From: Hufsiella ginkgonis
Lineage (GTDB): Bacteria > Bacteroidota > Bacteroidia > Sphingobacteriales > Sphingobacteriaceae
Length of the DNA stretch: 64,000 bases
Assembly: GCF_009834915.1 (NCBI RefSeq)
Contig: NZ_WVHS01000002.1
Location: forward strand, 186,001 to 250,000
Direction: 5' to 3'
Shown: in pieces, positions 34,310-44,248 of the stretch
How the letters are laid out: each line of letters starts with the position of its first letter
How positions within the stretch are numbered: the stretch's first letter is position 1
Position numbers and translations under genes: made by a program
Notes under the pieces: generated by a model
Databases searched by the model: none
Seen by the model: the letters and a program-made list of their open reading frames with translations, nothing else
Told to the model about the DNA's origin: nothing

Positions 34310-37091
34310 AAAATGTATCGTGCTGGCGGCCTGCCTGTTGACTGCGGCGCAGGCCTTTTCACAGGACCTGAAGCTATGGTATGCGGCTCCGGCAGATCCG
34401 GCCGTATGGACCGATGCGCTGCCCATTGGCAACGGCAGGATGGGCGGCATGGTATTCGGTGGCGTACGCCGGGACAGGATCCAGTTTAACGAAGAAACCC
34501 TATGGAGCGGCGCGCCGCGCGACTATAACCGGCAAGGCGCTTACCGGTATCTTCCGCAGATCCGGCAGCTGCTGTTCGACGGAAAACAGAAAGAAGCGGA
34601 AGAACTTGCCGAAAAGCGGTTTATGGGGGCGCAATCGCCTGCGGGCGATCGTGAAGCCTGGCTTCGCCGGGTACGTGCCCTGAAAGGATTAAACGGCAAC
34701 CCTGCGCTGCCCGGTTATAACGACGATGCCTGGAAGGAAATGCCGGTACCCGCTTACGAAGGATGGGAAACGGCAGGCTTCGAAGGCCTCGACGGCGCCG
34801 TTTGGTTTCGCACTACTTTCAACCTCCCCGGGTCGTGGAATGGGAAGGACCTCGTTCTCGACCTTAACCGCATACGCGAGCTCGATTTTACTTATGTGAA
34901 TGGCAAGCTTATAGGCAGTACCAACAGCCCCGATCCCCGGAAATACATCGTGCCGGCCACTGCGCTCGTAAAAGGCAGGAATGTAATAGCTATCCAGGTG
35001 ATCAATTATTTCGACAAAGGCGGCATCGCAGGCTATAAAGATACCACGCGGCACATAGGCATTTACCCCGGAACCGATCCGAAACAGGCGATCTCCCTCG
35101 TAAAACCATGGAAATACCTGGTCCAGGACAGCGATCCGCCCGCAATTGCGCGGTACCAGGCGGATTATCAGCCTTTTGGCGACCTTACGCTTAATTTTCC
35201 GGGCCATGAGAAAGAAGAACGCTACCGGCGCGAGCTCGACCTGGAACGTGCTATTGTTACCACCAGCTACACAGCCGGAGGCGTTGGCTATCGCCGTGAG
35301 TACTTTGCAAGTCAACCGGGCGACGCGCTTGTAGTGCACCTGGCGGCGGATCAGCCCGGGAAGATCAGCTTCAGGGCCTCGCTTGGCAGCCCGCACAGGG
35401 GTGCGACGGTAACCCGTATAGACGCTCATACCATCGCGCTCTCGTTGAACGTAAAGCATGGCGCGTTAAAGGGCGTAAGCCACCTGCGGGTAAAGCTGAA
35501 CGGCGGGAAGATCACGGCAAGCGGTAATGAGCTGGTTATATCGGGTGCCAACGAGGCAACGCTTTATCTTACTGCCGCCACCAATTTCAGGAGTTACCGC
35601 GACGTGTCTGCCAATGCTAACGAAATCAGCCGTATCGCCCTTGAAAAAATTACCGCCAGGTCATACGAAACAGTTAAACAGGCGCACGTACAGGACTACC
35701 AGCGTTACTTTAACACGTTTTCGATCAGGCTGGGAACCGATACAGCCTCGGCAACACCGACAAACCTGAGGCTCTTGAGCTTTTCGAAACGGCCCGATCC
35801 GTCGTTTGCAGCCCTGTATGTACAATATGGGCGTTATTTGCTCATCTCCAGTTCACGTCCGGGTACGCAGGCCGCCAACCTGCAGGGAATATGGAACGAC
35901 CTTCTGGCCCCGCCATGGGGGAGCAAATATACCACCAATGTAAACCTGGAGATGAACTACTGGCCGGCGGAGGTATTAAATCTTTCACCGATGCACGAGC
36001 CGCTGTTTAATCTTACCGAAGATCTCGTTAAAACGGGCACCGAAACCGCAAAACAATATTATAACGCGCCCGGCTGGGTACTTCATCACAATACTGATCT
36101 CTGGCGCGGCACGGCACCTATCAACGCCTCCAATCATGGCATCTGGGTGTCGGGGGCGGCGTGGCTTAGTCACCATTTCTGGGAACATTACCTGTTTACA
36201 CAGGACGAGACTTTTCTGCGGGCGAGGGCGTATCCCGTGATGCGATCGGCTGCCCGGTTTTATAACAGTTTCCTGGTGAAAGACCCCAAAACCGGCTGGC
36301 TGGTAAGCACGCCCTCCAATTCGCCCGAGAACGGAGGGCTGGTAGCAGGTCCCGCAATGGATCACCAATTAATACGTGACCTCTTTAAAAACACCATCGA
36401 GGCGTCGAAAATATTGGAGACGGATGCTAAGTTCCGCGATAGCCTGCAAAAAAAAATGCCGATGATAGCACCCAACCAGGTCGGCAGGGCGGGGCAGCTG
36501 CAGGAATGGCTCGAGGATAAAGACGATACCGCGAGCACACACCGCCACGTATCACATCTTTGGGGCGTGTTCCCGGGTAACGAGATCAATTGGGACGAAA
36601 GCGCAAAACTGATGCACGCAGCCCGGCAATCCCTGTTATTCCGCGGAGATGAGGGCACAGGCTGGAGCCTGGCGTGGAAAATTAACTACTGGGCCCGTTT
36701 TAAGGACGGCGCACATGCTTTTAACCTCTTAAAAATGCTGCTCCGGCCGGCACGGAGCATTGGTGGCTCTTACCTCAACTTATTCGACGCGCATCCGCCG
36801 TTCCAGATCGACGGCAATTTCGGGGGCGCCGCAGGTATCGCCGAGATGCTGGTCCAAAGCCAGATGAGCTATATCGACCTGCTGCCGGCTTTGCCTCCCG
36901 AGATCCCGGACGGGGAAATAAAAGGGTTATGTGCAAGAGGAGGTTTTGTGGTAAACCTTTCGTGGAAAAAGGGCAAACTGGTTAGTACCGAAGTGTTCTC
37001 AAAAGCCGGCAACAAGTGTATACTAAAATATGGCAGCCAGGTACAGGATTTCTCCACGGAAAAAGGCAAATCGTACATAACAAATTGGTGA
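34302..37091 (+). CDS. GH95 alpha-L-fucosidase/alpha-L-galactosidase with an inserted beta-sandwich domain
   Basis: 929 residues from ATG 34302; signal peptide ends near AFSQD. GH95 hallmarks are present: LPIGNGRMGGMV, FNEETLWSG, NVNLEMNYWPAE (substrate-site Asn pair), a Glu in STPSNSPENGG (general acid position) and QIDGNFGGAAG. Between about residues 110 and 250 an extra jelly-roll of the GH2 sugar-binding type (WFRTTFNLPGSWNGKDLVLDL, NVIAIQVINYFDKGGIAG) is inserted inside the N-terminal domain, after which the family sequence resumes at YQPFGDLTLNF. The enzyme removes terminal alpha-L-fucose, or L-galactose as in rhamnogalacturonan II. It overlaps GH28 by eight bases and GH2 by one. Confidence 0.93.
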   Translation: MNRKCIVLAACLLTAAQAFSQDLKLWYAAPADPAVWTDALPIGNGRMGGMVFGGVRRDRIQFNEETLWSGAPRDYNRQGAYRYLPQIRQLLFDGKQKEAEELAEKRFMGAQSPAGDREAWLRRVRALKGLNGNPALPGYNDDAWKEMPVPAYEGWETAGFEGLDGAVWFRTTFNLPGSWNGKDLVLDLNRIRELDFTYVNGKLIGSTNSPDPRKYIVPATALVKGRNVIAIQVINYFDKGGIAGYKDTTRHIGIYPGTDPKQAISLVKPWKYLVQDSDPPAIARYQADYQPFGDLTLNFPGHEKEERYRRELDLERAIVTTSYTAGGVGYRREYFASQPGDALVVHLAADQPGKISFRASLGSPHRGATVTRIDAHTIALSLNVKHGALKGVSHLRVKLNGGKITASGNELVISGANEATLYLTAATNFRSYRDVSANANEISRIALEKITARSYETVKQAHVQDYQRYFNTFSIRLGTDTASATPTNLRLLSFSKRPDPSFAALYVQYGRYLLISSSRPGTQAANLQGIWNDLLAPPWGSKYTTNVNLEMNYWPAEVLNLSPMHEPLFNLTEDLVKTGTETAKQYYNAPGWVLHHNTDLWRGTAPINASNHGIWVSGAAWLSHHFWEHYLFTQDETFLRARAYPVMRSAARFYNSFLVKDPKTGWLVSTPSNSPENGGLVAGPAMDHQLIRDLFKNTIEASKILETDAKFRDSLQKKMPMIAPNQVGRAGQLQEWLEDKDDTASTHRHVSHLWGVFPGNEINWDESAKLMHAARQSLLFRGDEGTGWSLAWKINYWARFKDGAHAFNLLKMLLRPARSIGGSYLNLFDAHPPFQIDGNFGGAAGIAEMLVQSQMSYIDLLPALPPEIPDGEIKGLCARGGFVVNLSWKKGKLVSTEVFSKAGNKCILKYGSQVQDFSTEKGKSYITNW

Positions 37092-40000
37092 TGGATCAAA
37101 AACTTAGGCGCGGGCTTGTTTTGGTGATCCTGATCGCCGGTATTCCAGCTGCCGGGTTCTCGCAGCCGTTGCGCCGGGATATACCGCTAAACGCCGGCTG
37201 GCTAACCGCAGAGAGTTCCCTTAGCGCTGCGTACAAGGGTTTTGAGACACGCGGTTTCGCTGTTCGAAACTGGACGAAAGTGACCGTCCCGCATAATTGG
37301 GATGCGTATGGCGGTTATCGCAGGCTGCGGCACGGGAACCTGCATGGTTTCGCCTGGTACCGGAAAACTTTTACCGCGAAAGCCGCTTCCGGCCGCGAAA
37401 GGTTTTTTCTCTGGTTTGAAGGCGTAGGATCTTATGCCACGGTGTACCTGAACGGTAAGCTGGTCGGAAAACACGCAGGCGGACGGACTTCTTTTACCCT
37501 GGATGTTACCGCGGAAATATACCGCGACGGACGAAGTAATCTCTTAGCCGTATTTGCGGGCCACCCTGCCGATATCCGGGACTTGCCGTGGGTTTGCGGC
37601 GGCTGTTCAGAAGAGCGCGGATTTTCGGAAGGATCACAACCGATGGGGATTTTCAGGCCGGTTCATTTAATCGTTACCGATGAGGTGCGGATCGAGCCGT
37701 TCGGCGTACATGCGTGGAATAACAAGATCCCGGCTTCCGGACCGGTGCCGTTATTTACCGAAACAACCGTCAGGAATTACGGAAACACCAACCGGAAGCT
37801 GGTTTTACGCACCGCCCTGAAAGACGCAGACGGGAAGACGTTGGCCATGCAGGTTTCTCCTGCAAAGCGGATACCGGGTAGCACAAGTTACCAGTTCAAG
37901 GGACAGGTAACCGTACGGAACCCGCATTTATGGTCGCTGGAAGATCCTCATTTATACCAGCTTGTGTCGGAAATCGTGGAGAACGGCAAAGTGATCGACC
38001 GGTTATCCACACTCTATGGCATTCGCTGGATCAGCTGGCCCGATGTACAGGGGACCGCGCAAAAGCAATTCCTGCTAAACGGCAAGCCGGTTTTTATTAA
38101 CGGGATCGCCGAGTATGAGCATATGATCGGAAAGAGCCACGCATTCGACGCCGCGGAGGTGCGTTCGAGGGTGATGCAAATTAAAGCGGCGGGTTTCAAC
38201 GCGTTCCGCGACGCCCACCAGCCTCATAACCTGCGGTACCAGGCGTACTGGGATAAACTGGGGATCTTGTCATGGACACAGATGGCGGCACATATCTGGT
38301 ATGATACCCCGGCGTTCAGGGCCAACTTCAAAAACCTGCTCACTGAATGGGTAAAAGAACGTCGCAACAGCCCCTCCGTGATCCTCTGGGGCCTGGAAAA
38401 TGAAAGCACGTTACCCGAGGATTTCGCCAAAGAATGCACGCAGCTGATCCGGCAGCTGGACCCGACCGCATCATCCCAGCGAAAGGTAACCACCTGCAAC
38501 GGCGGTAAAGGCACCGATTGGGATGTACCGCAAAACTGGACGGGCACTTACGGCGGAAATCCTGCCGATTACGCCAATGACGTAAAACGGCAGGTGCTGA
38601 TTGGCGAATACGGCGCATGGCGTACCGCCGACCTGCACACCGAAGGCCCGTTCAACGCAGCGGGCGCCTTAAGTGAAGACCGGATGGCCCGGTTGATAGA
38701 GCAGAAGATCCGCCTGGCCGAATCGGTTAAAGACAGTGTCGCCGGGCAATATTTCTGGTTATTTAATTCGCATGACAACCCGGGGAGGGTACAGGGCGGC
38801 GAGGGAAAACGGGAGATAGATCGGGTAGGACCGGTTAATTACAAGGGCCTGCTCACCCCCTGGGAAGAGCCGCTTGACGTGTATTACCTTTTCCGCTCAA
38901 ACTATGCGCCTAAAACGACACAGCCGATGGTGTACATCGTGTCGCATACCTGGCCTGACCGGTGGACCACGACCGGGGAAAAGGACAGCCTGGTGGTATA
39001 CTCCAATTGTGATGAAGTTGAATTGTTTAACGACGTAGGGCAGCAATCGCTCGGAAAGCGCAGCCGCGGTGCGATAGGTAACCATTTCCAATGGGACGAT
39101 GCCATGATCCGCTATAATGTATTGTACGCCGTTGGCTATGTGAACGGTAAAGCTGCCGCCAAAGACTATATCGTATTGAACCACTTGCCCGAGGCGCCAG
39201 GTTTTAAGAAATTATTATCGGGTGCAAAGCCAATAACCGCACCGGAGCCTGGCTATCACTACCTGTACCGCGTAAACTGCGGCGGGCCGGATTACACGGA
39301 TACGCAGGGGAATACGTGGCTGGCTGACCGGCCCCGGTCTGGTAACAGCACCTGGGGGAGCTCTTCATGGGCAAAAAATTATCCCGGAACGCCCTCTTTT
39401 TTCGCCAGTCAGCGGCGAACATCCGATCCCATTCAGGGCACTGCCGACTGGAAGCTCTTCCAGGATTTTCGGTATGGCCTCGATCAGCTACGATTTGATT
39501 TCCCGGTTCCTGACGGCAACTACCGGGTAGAGCTATACTTTACAGAACCCTGGCTTGGTACCGGCGGCGGCATGGATTGCACCGGTTGGCGGCTCTTTGA
39601 TGTGGCTGTTAACGAAAAAACGGTCATCTGCGACCTGGATATATGGAAAGAATCAGGTCACGACGGCGCGTTGAAAAAAGTAATAAACGCACACGTAACG
39701 GGCGGAGTGCTTACCATTCACTTTCCCGGCGCGAAGGCCGGACAAGCCCTTATCTCCGCCATCGCGGTAGCATCACTGAAACCTGTCGCGGCGGCACCGC
39801 CGTCATCGGGCGTTTTTGAGGCCACGCCTGCGCATCCTGCCATTATGCCGCCGGGATGGACGGTACGCAGCTGGCTCGATACAGGCGAACATCCTTACAC
39901 GGATTCCGTCATTGCATTCAGCGATCTGCCACCCTACCTGTACGGTGCTGAATGGGTACGAAAACCCTTTAACGACTTGCCATTAACCCCGGGTTTCCTG

Positions 40001-40648
40001 CTGGCCGACACTGCTGATGTTTTTGTGGGTATTGACCGTGGCGAAAAAGCGCTGCCGGATTGGCTGAAAAGCTTTGAAGATACCGGGGATAAGATCACCA
40101 CGAGTGAAAACGGCGGCCGTAAATTCATGGTGTTCAAAAAGCGTTTCGATGCAGGCAGCACGGTATCGATCCCTTCTGCAGGAACGGTTTCGGCGGGAAA
40201 TTACCTGGTCGCCGCTATTCCGGCAGCGCGCATGCAACCTGCTTACGACCTCAAGCCCGTTAAGACCTATAAGGCGACCGACGGTTTGTTAACTGGCAAC
40301 GGCATCGCCAAAGAGCACCTGATGGACAAAGAACGCGTGGTATTTAAGAAAGCCGCCGGCGACCAGCTGATATGGACGATCACTACCGGTGTTGCCGATA
40401 TCTATTCATTGACGATCAAATATCATAATCCGCTGGAAAAGCCCATGAAGGCGAAAATCTCGGTGATCAGTAAGGACGGAACGGTGATCCTTAAAGATGA
40501 ACCGCTGGAATTTCTGTCCACCAAAAGCGGGAAATGGAATTACCTCACCACCAATACCGGCAGCATGGTAAACGCCGGCCAGTATAAGATCATACTCACC
40601 GCGGAAGACGCCGCCGGCCTGTTTATCGACACGCTCGATGTGCAGTAA
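37091..40648 (+). CDS. GH2 family glycosidase with malectin-like domain and long C-terminal extension
   Basis: 1185 residues; ATG 37091 shares its A with the GH95 stop codon. After a signal peptide come the GH2 jelly-roll (VPHNWDAYGGYRRL, FAWYRKTF), Ig-like domain and TIM barrel with the acid/base Glu438 in WGLENES and the nucleophile Glu506 in LIGEYGAWR. About residues 720-900 form a malectin-like carbohydrate-binding domain (YRVNCGGPDYTDTQGNTW, DGNYRVELYFTEPW). The last about 280 residues include another unrecognised domain (DLPPYLYGAEWVRKPF) and a beta-sandwich. Activity is likely beta-galactosidase, beta-glucuronidase or a related exo-activity. Last gene of operon 1. Confidence 0.92.
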   Translation: MDQKLRRGLVLVILIAGIPAAGFSQPLRRDIPLNAGWLTAESSLSAAYKGFETRGFAVRNWTKVTVPHNWDAYGGYRRLRHGNLHGFAWYRKTFTAKAASGRERFFLWFEGVGSYATVYLNGKLVGKHAGGRTSFTLDVTAEIYRDGRSNLLAVFAGHPADIRDLPWVCGGCSEERGFSEGSQPMGIFRPVHLIVTDEVRIEPFGVHAWNNKIPASGPVPLFTETTVRNYGNTNRKLVLRTALKDADGKTLAMQVSPAKRIPGSTSYQFKGQVTVRNPHLWSLEDPHLYQLVSEIVENGKVIDRLSTLYGIRWISWPDVQGTAQKQFLLNGKPVFINGIAEYEHMIGKSHAFDAAEVRSRVMQIKAAGFNAFRDAHQPHNLRYQAYWDKLGILSWTQMAAHIWYDTPAFRANFKNLLTEWVKERRNSPSVILWGLENESTLPEDFAKECTQLIRQLDPTASSQRKVTTCNGGKGTDWDVPQNWTGTYGGNPADYANDVKRQVLIGEYGAWRTADLHTEGPFNAAGALSEDRMARLIEQKIRLAESVKDSVAGQYFWLFNSHDNPGRVQGGEGKREIDRVGPVNYKGLLTPWEEPLDVYYLFRSNYAPKTTQPMVYIVSHTWPDRWTTTGEKDSLVVYSNCDEVELFNDVGQQSLGKRSRGAIGNHFQWDDAMIRYNVLYAVGYVNGKAAAKDYIVLNHLPEAPGFKKLLSGAKPITAPEPGYHYLYRVNCGGPDYTDTQGNTWLADRPRSGNSTWGSSSWAKNYPGTPSFFASQRRTSDPIQGTADWKLFQDFRYGLDQLRFDFPVPDGNYRVELYFTEPWLGTGGGMDCTGWRLFDVAVNEKTVICDLDIWKESGHDGALKKVINAHVTGGVLTIHFPGAKAGQALISAIAVASLKPVAAAPPSSGVFEATPAHPAIMPPGWTVRSWLDTGEHPYTDSVIAFSDLPPYLYGAEWVRKPFNDLPLTPGFLLADTADVFVGIDRGEKALPDWLKSFEDTGDKITTSENGGRKFMVFKKRFDAGSTVSIPSAGTVSAGNYLVAAIPAARMQPAYDLKPVKTYKATDGLLTGNGIAKEHLMDKERVVFKKAAGDQLIWTITTGVADIYSLTIKYHNPLEKPMKAKISVISKDGTVILKDEPLEFLSTKSGKWNYLTTNTGSMVNAGQYKIILTAEDAAGLFIDTLDVQ

Positions 40649-40651
40649 AGC

Positions 40652-40719
40652 GGTGCTAATATCCTATAGTACCTGGAAAAAATCATATATGAAACTACCC
40701 GCTCTCCCCGGCATATTTG
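40652..40719 (+). promoter_or_regulatory. PUL regulatory site D: activator box plus -7 element, transporter operon
   Basis: GGTGCTAATATCCTA at 40652-40666 matches 12 of 15 positions of the site-B box; CTATAGTAC starts at 40664, and ATATATGAA starts at 40685, 21 bases on. A CATATTTG -7-like element lies at 40712-40719, exactly 60 bases after the box start. It begins four bases after the GH2 stop codon and lies 28 bases before the symporter start. Confidence 0.62.
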
Positions 40720-40746
40720 GAATGAACTAACCGGCGGTTTCACCAG

Positions 40747-42321
40747 ATGAAGAACCTTCCAATTTTCGATCTAGCTATTATCGCCGTGTACCTGCTTGGC
40801 ATGGTGCTAACCGGTTTGTATTTTTCGGGGAAGAACAAAAACGCGGAACAGTTCACCAAAGCCTCGGGCCGGATACCCGGTTGGGCTATCGGACTTTCCA
40901 TATACGCTACTTTTTTAAGCAGCAACACGTTTCTCGGAGTTCCCGGCAAAGCGTTCGGGTCTAACTGGAACGCCTTTGTTTTCAGCTTATCCATGCCGCT
41001 TGCCGCGTGGGTCGCGTCGAAATATTTTGTCCCGTTTTACCGGTGTACCGGCGAAGTTTCGGCCTATACGCATCTCGAAAAACGGTTCGGCCCATGGGCA
41101 AGGACCTACGCGGTCTGTTGTTTCCTGCTTACGCAGCTCGCACGCATGGGATCCATATTTTTTGGGATCGCGCTCAGCCTGCAGGCGTTAACCGGGTTCT
41201 CCATGCAAACGGTAATGATCACCATGGGGATCTGTATCATCATCTATACCGTATTGGGCGGCATCGAAGCCGTGATCTGGACGGAAGTGATCCAGGGCGT
41301 TTTAAAAACGCTTGGCGCATTGCTGATCCTGTATCTTATTATCAGCCGCATGCCCGGGGGCGTATCACATATCGTCGAAATCGGGCAGCGGGACGGAAAG
41401 CTAAGCCTTGGCAGTCTTTCGCCGGATTTTACTACGTCGACTTTTTGGGTAGTGCTGTTTTACGGATTTTTTATTAACCTGAACAATTTCGGGATGGACC
41501 AGAACTACATTCAGCGTTACCATACCGCTACCTCCTCCAGGCAGGCTTCAAGGTCTGTGTGGCTTTGCGTGGTCCTGTACGTTCCGGCGTCGCTGTTGTT
41601 CTTTGTAATAGGGTCCTGCCTGTACGCGTACTACCAGGTACACCCCGAACTGATCAGCGGGATCCGTGAACAGGTAGCCGCGGAACGTTTACCCGCTTCG
41701 GCCGCCGCGGCGGAAATATCCCGCGTGGCGGCCTCATTACAACCCGCCGATTATGGCGACAAGGTAATGCCGCATTTTATGGTAAGCAGTATTCCCGCAG
41801 GTTTGGCAGGGCTTATTGTTTCCGCCATTTTATCGGCCGCTATGAGCACCATCAGCTCCGGGATGAATGCTTCGGCCACGGTTTTTACCGAAGATATTTA
41901 CAAACGGTACATCAACCCCGGTTTGAACGACAAACAGACCATGAGGTTGCTTTACCTGCTTACCGTGCTCGCGGGTCTTCTTGGTATGGGCGCAGGTATC
42001 GCCATGATCGGCGTAAAAAGTATCCTGGATGCCTGGTGGGAACTTTCGGGGATCTTCGCGGCGGGAATGCTTGGCCTTTTCCTGCTGGGCATGATCAGCC
42101 GGAGGGCGGGAAACGCCGAGGCACTTACCGCGGTGATCATCGGTATCCTGGTAATCGTCTGGATGACCTTCCCCGGTTTGTTACCCGGTGACCTTGCCTG
42201 GCTCAGGAACCCGCTGCATAAGAACATGATCATCGTAATCGGAACGCTGACCATCTTTTTAGCAGGAATTATCATCACCAATTTGAAAAGCGCCGCGACG
42301 ATCAATAACAAAGAATCATGA
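40747..42321 (+). CDS. Sodium:solute symporter (SSS family)
   Basis: 524 residues with about 13-14 membrane helices. N-terminal DLAIIAVYLLGMVLTGLYFSGKN and FTKASGRIPGWAIGLSIYATFLSSNTFLGVPGKAFG carry the SSS family pattern, and NFGMDQNYIQRY and SAILSAAMSTISSGMNASATVFTEDIY are the conserved mid-protein motifs. It would import a monosaccharide, uronate or small glycan from the periplasm with sodium. It overlaps the aldolase gene (ATGA), and the pair has its own copy of the locus regulatory box, so uptake and cleavage of the final sugar product are co-induced with the pectin enzymes. Confidence 0.92.
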   Translation: MKNLPIFDLAIIAVYLLGMVLTGLYFSGKNKNAEQFTKASGRIPGWAIGLSIYATFLSSNTFLGVPGKAFGSNWNAFVFSLSMPLAAWVASKYFVPFYRCTGEVSAYTHLEKRFGPWARTYAVCCFLLTQLARMGSIFFGIALSLQALTGFSMQTVMITMGICIIIYTVLGGIEAVIWTEVIQGVLKTLGALLILYLIISRMPGGVSHIVEIGQRDGKLSLGSLSPDFTTSTFWVVLFYGFFINLNNFGMDQNYIQRYHTATSSRQASRSVWLCVVLYVPASLLFFVIGSCLYAYYQVHPELISGIREQVAAERLPASAAAAEISRVAASLQPADYGDKVMPHFMVSSIPAGLAGLIVSAILSAAMSTISSGMNASATVFTEDIYKRYINPGLNDKQTMRLLYLLTVLAGLLGMGAGIAMIGVKSILDAWWELSGIFAAGMLGLFLLGMISRRAGNAEALTAVIIGILVIVWMTFPGLLPGDLAWLRNPLHKNMIIVIGTLTIFLAGIIITNLKSAATINNKES

Positions 42322-43250
42322 AAACAGAAAAAGGATTTATCCCCGTCATGCTCACTCCCTTCACAGATAGTGGCGAGATCGACTACCCGGCGCTTACCCG
42401 TTTAACGGAAGTTTACCTCGGGGCGGGTGCCGCCGGATTGTTTGCGAATTGCCTCTCGGGCGAGATGTTCGAGCTTACCGGCGAAGAGCGGATCCGCGCC
42501 ATCAGGCACGTGGTAAAAACAGTTAACGGGGCAGTTCCCGTGGTGGCCACCGGTACGTTTGGCGGTCCCGTCGCGCAGCAGGCCGATTTTGCGAAACGGG
42601 TATACGATTGCGGAGCGGAAGCCGTGATCGGCATTACCGGCCTGCTCGCCGGGGAGCATGAAACTGACGAAGTTTTTAACGAGCGCGTTTTGCAGCTGTT
42701 CGACCTCACCCCGGGCATACCTATGGGATTTTATGAATGCCCCGTACCTTATAAAAGATTGCTTTCTGCCAGCCAGGTTAAACAATTCGTAGACACCGGG
42801 CGGTTGGTTTATCATAAAGATACTTGCCTGGATATTGAACAGGTACGCGAGAAAATCGCGGCAGGAGCAGGGCGCACGTTCGGGTTATACGACGCTTATA
42901 TGGTCCACGCCGTCGAATCGCTGAAAGCAGGTTCCGCCGGGCTTTCATGCATCCAGGGTAACTTTTTCCCCGAAATGATCGCGTGGCTTTGCAAAAATTA
43001 CGGTAACGAAACCTTATCCCACGAAGTGGACCTGGTACAGCAGTTCCTGGTACATAACATGGACGTTATGCACCATGTATACCCGGTTATCGCCAAATAC
43101 TACCTCAGCAAACGCGGGATCGGTATCTCCACGTTCACCAGGAGGAAAGTCGGGGAATTTACCCCGACCGTAAAAAAAGAGATCAACAGCTTGTACGACC
43201 GGTATCGCTTACTGGAACGTGAAGTCAAATTTGAGAATAACGGTCACTAA
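42318..43250 (+). CDS. DapA/NanA-family class I aldolase or lyase (DHDPS family)
   Basis: 310 residues of the dihydrodipicolinate synthase/N-acetylneuraminate lyase TIM-barrel family. The Schiff-base Lys167 is in VYHKDTCL and the partner Tyr139 in GFYECPVPY; the usual GTTGE loop is replaced by NCLSGEMFELTGEER. Family members cleave or form 2-keto-3-deoxy acids. Downstream of a pectin-induced symporter, cleavage of a 2-keto-3-deoxy sugar acid (from galacturonate, L-galactonate or L-rhamnonate) is more likely than lysine synthesis or sialic acid breakdown. It overlaps the symporter by four bases and the convergent regulator gene by four. Confidence 0.85.
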   Translation: MKTEKGFIPVMLTPFTDSGEIDYPALTRLTEVYLGAGAAGLFANCLSGEMFELTGEERIRAIRHVVKTVNGAVPVVATGTFGGPVAQQADFAKRVYDCGAEAVIGITGLLAGEHETDEVFNERVLQLFDLTPGIPMGFYECPVPYKRLLSASQVKQFVDTGRLVYHKDTCLDIEQVREKIAAGAGRTFGLYDAYMVHAVESLKAGSAGLSCIQGNFFPEMIAWLCKNYGNETLSHEVDLVQQFLVHNMDVMHHVYPVIAKYYLSKRGIGISTFTRRKVGEFTPTVKKEINSLYDRYRLLEREVKFENNGH

Positions 43251-44119
43251 TTCCGCAGGTATTTCCGCTTGTACTCCAGCGGGGTCATACCGGCCACCTT
43301 TTTAAAATGCCGGTAGAAGTTGGACACGTTGTTGAAACCACACTCGAAACACAGCACTTCCGTGGGCAATTTATCTTCGATCAGGAAACGGCACGCATGG
43401 CTGATGCGGATCTCGATCAGGAAATCATAGTACGTTTTCTTGGTGATCTGCTTAAAATACCGGCAGAATGAAGTAACGCTCAGGTTACTGATGGAAGAGA
43501 TCTCTTCCAGGCTGATCTCCCGTTTATAGTTGGACAGGGTGTAGCTGCACACTTTGTTCAACCGGATCGTATCCGACTCATTGGATTGATAAAATGCCTG
43601 GTGCGTAGACGCGATGGGCGAAAACTCCTCCGTTTCCGCCAGCGTTTTTAAAATAGACAACAGCACGATGATCCGGTCGAGGTTGGTGGCGTGCACCGCG
43701 TTAAACATCAGGCCGGCCAGCTGTTCCCGGGCTTTTCCGCCGATCAGCATCCCGTTTTTTGCCTTTTCAAACAATTTCGGGATCAGGTATGCCTCCGGTA
43801 AACTCAATAAATATTTACCAAGACAATCCGGAAGAAAATGGATCACAATGGCCTCTACATTCAGGTCCGGGTTATTTTGGAAATATTCTTCTTTACATCG
43901 CCAGGTATGAGGAAGGTTTTCGCCGAGCAGCAGGATCTCGCCCGATGAAAAATTGCTGATATTATCCCCGATCAATCTTACGCCTTCGCCCCGTATAATG
44001 TGGTGAAGTTCCAACTCCGGGTGATAATGCCAGATCCCGCCGAAGTTGGGCAGGTGGTCGTGCCTCACGCTATAAGAGTTCTGGATATTGATCGGTACCT
44101 TACGAAAATGCGCTTTCAT
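43247..44119 (-). CDS. AraC-family transcriptional regulator of the locus
   Basis: 290 residues. The N-terminal cupin-like sensing domain (HYHPELELHHIIRGEGVRL, LLLGENLPHTW) is followed by a linker and two helix-turn-helix motifs (ISLEEISSISNLSVTSFCRYF; VLCFECGFNNVSNFYRHF) with the family end GMTPLEYKRKYL. It is the only DNA-binding regulator inside the pectin locus and the only minus-strand gene there. Four operons around it carry a box with 21-base-spaced half-sites, a spacing typical for AraC-family dimers, and one box lies in its own divergent upstream region. It is therefore the best candidate activator, probably sensing a small sugar through the cupin domain. Confidence 0.93.
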   Translation of the reverse strand: MKAHFRKVPINIQNSYSVRHDHLPNFGGIWHYHPELELHHIIRGEGVRLIGDNISNFSSGEILLLGENLPHTWRCKEEYFQNNPDLNVEAIVIHFLPDCLGKYLLSLPEAYLIPKLFEKAKNGMLIGGKAREQLAGLMFNAVHATNLDRIIVLLSILKTLAETEEFSPIASTHQAFYQSNESDTIRLNKVCSYTLSNYKREISLEEISSISNLSVTSFCRYFKQITKKTYYDFLIEIRISHACRFLIEDKLPTEVLCFECGFNNVSNFYRHFKKVAGMTPLEYKRKYLRN

Positions 44120-44248
44120 GTGGTTATACTCAGCTTTTTAATTGGTTCCTGAAATTCCTGCGGGCGATTTATGCTATCCTGATAATTTTCACAAATAAAA
44201 ATTACATTTACAACTGAAAGTAATCGACGAAACTTCTGAAAGTAAAGA

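Noticed and set aside
40747-43250. Sialic acid uptake and cleavage module (SSS + NanA-like)
   Set aside because: No other sialic acid genes are visible and the surrounding enzymes and regulatory boxes are pectin-related; kept as a finding about possible misannotation rather than as a call.
44120-44248. Searching for a small RNA or second gene upstream of the AraC gene
   Set aside because: The A/T-rich spacer shows no stable hairpin series or coding frame; only the regulatory box at 44249 stands out.
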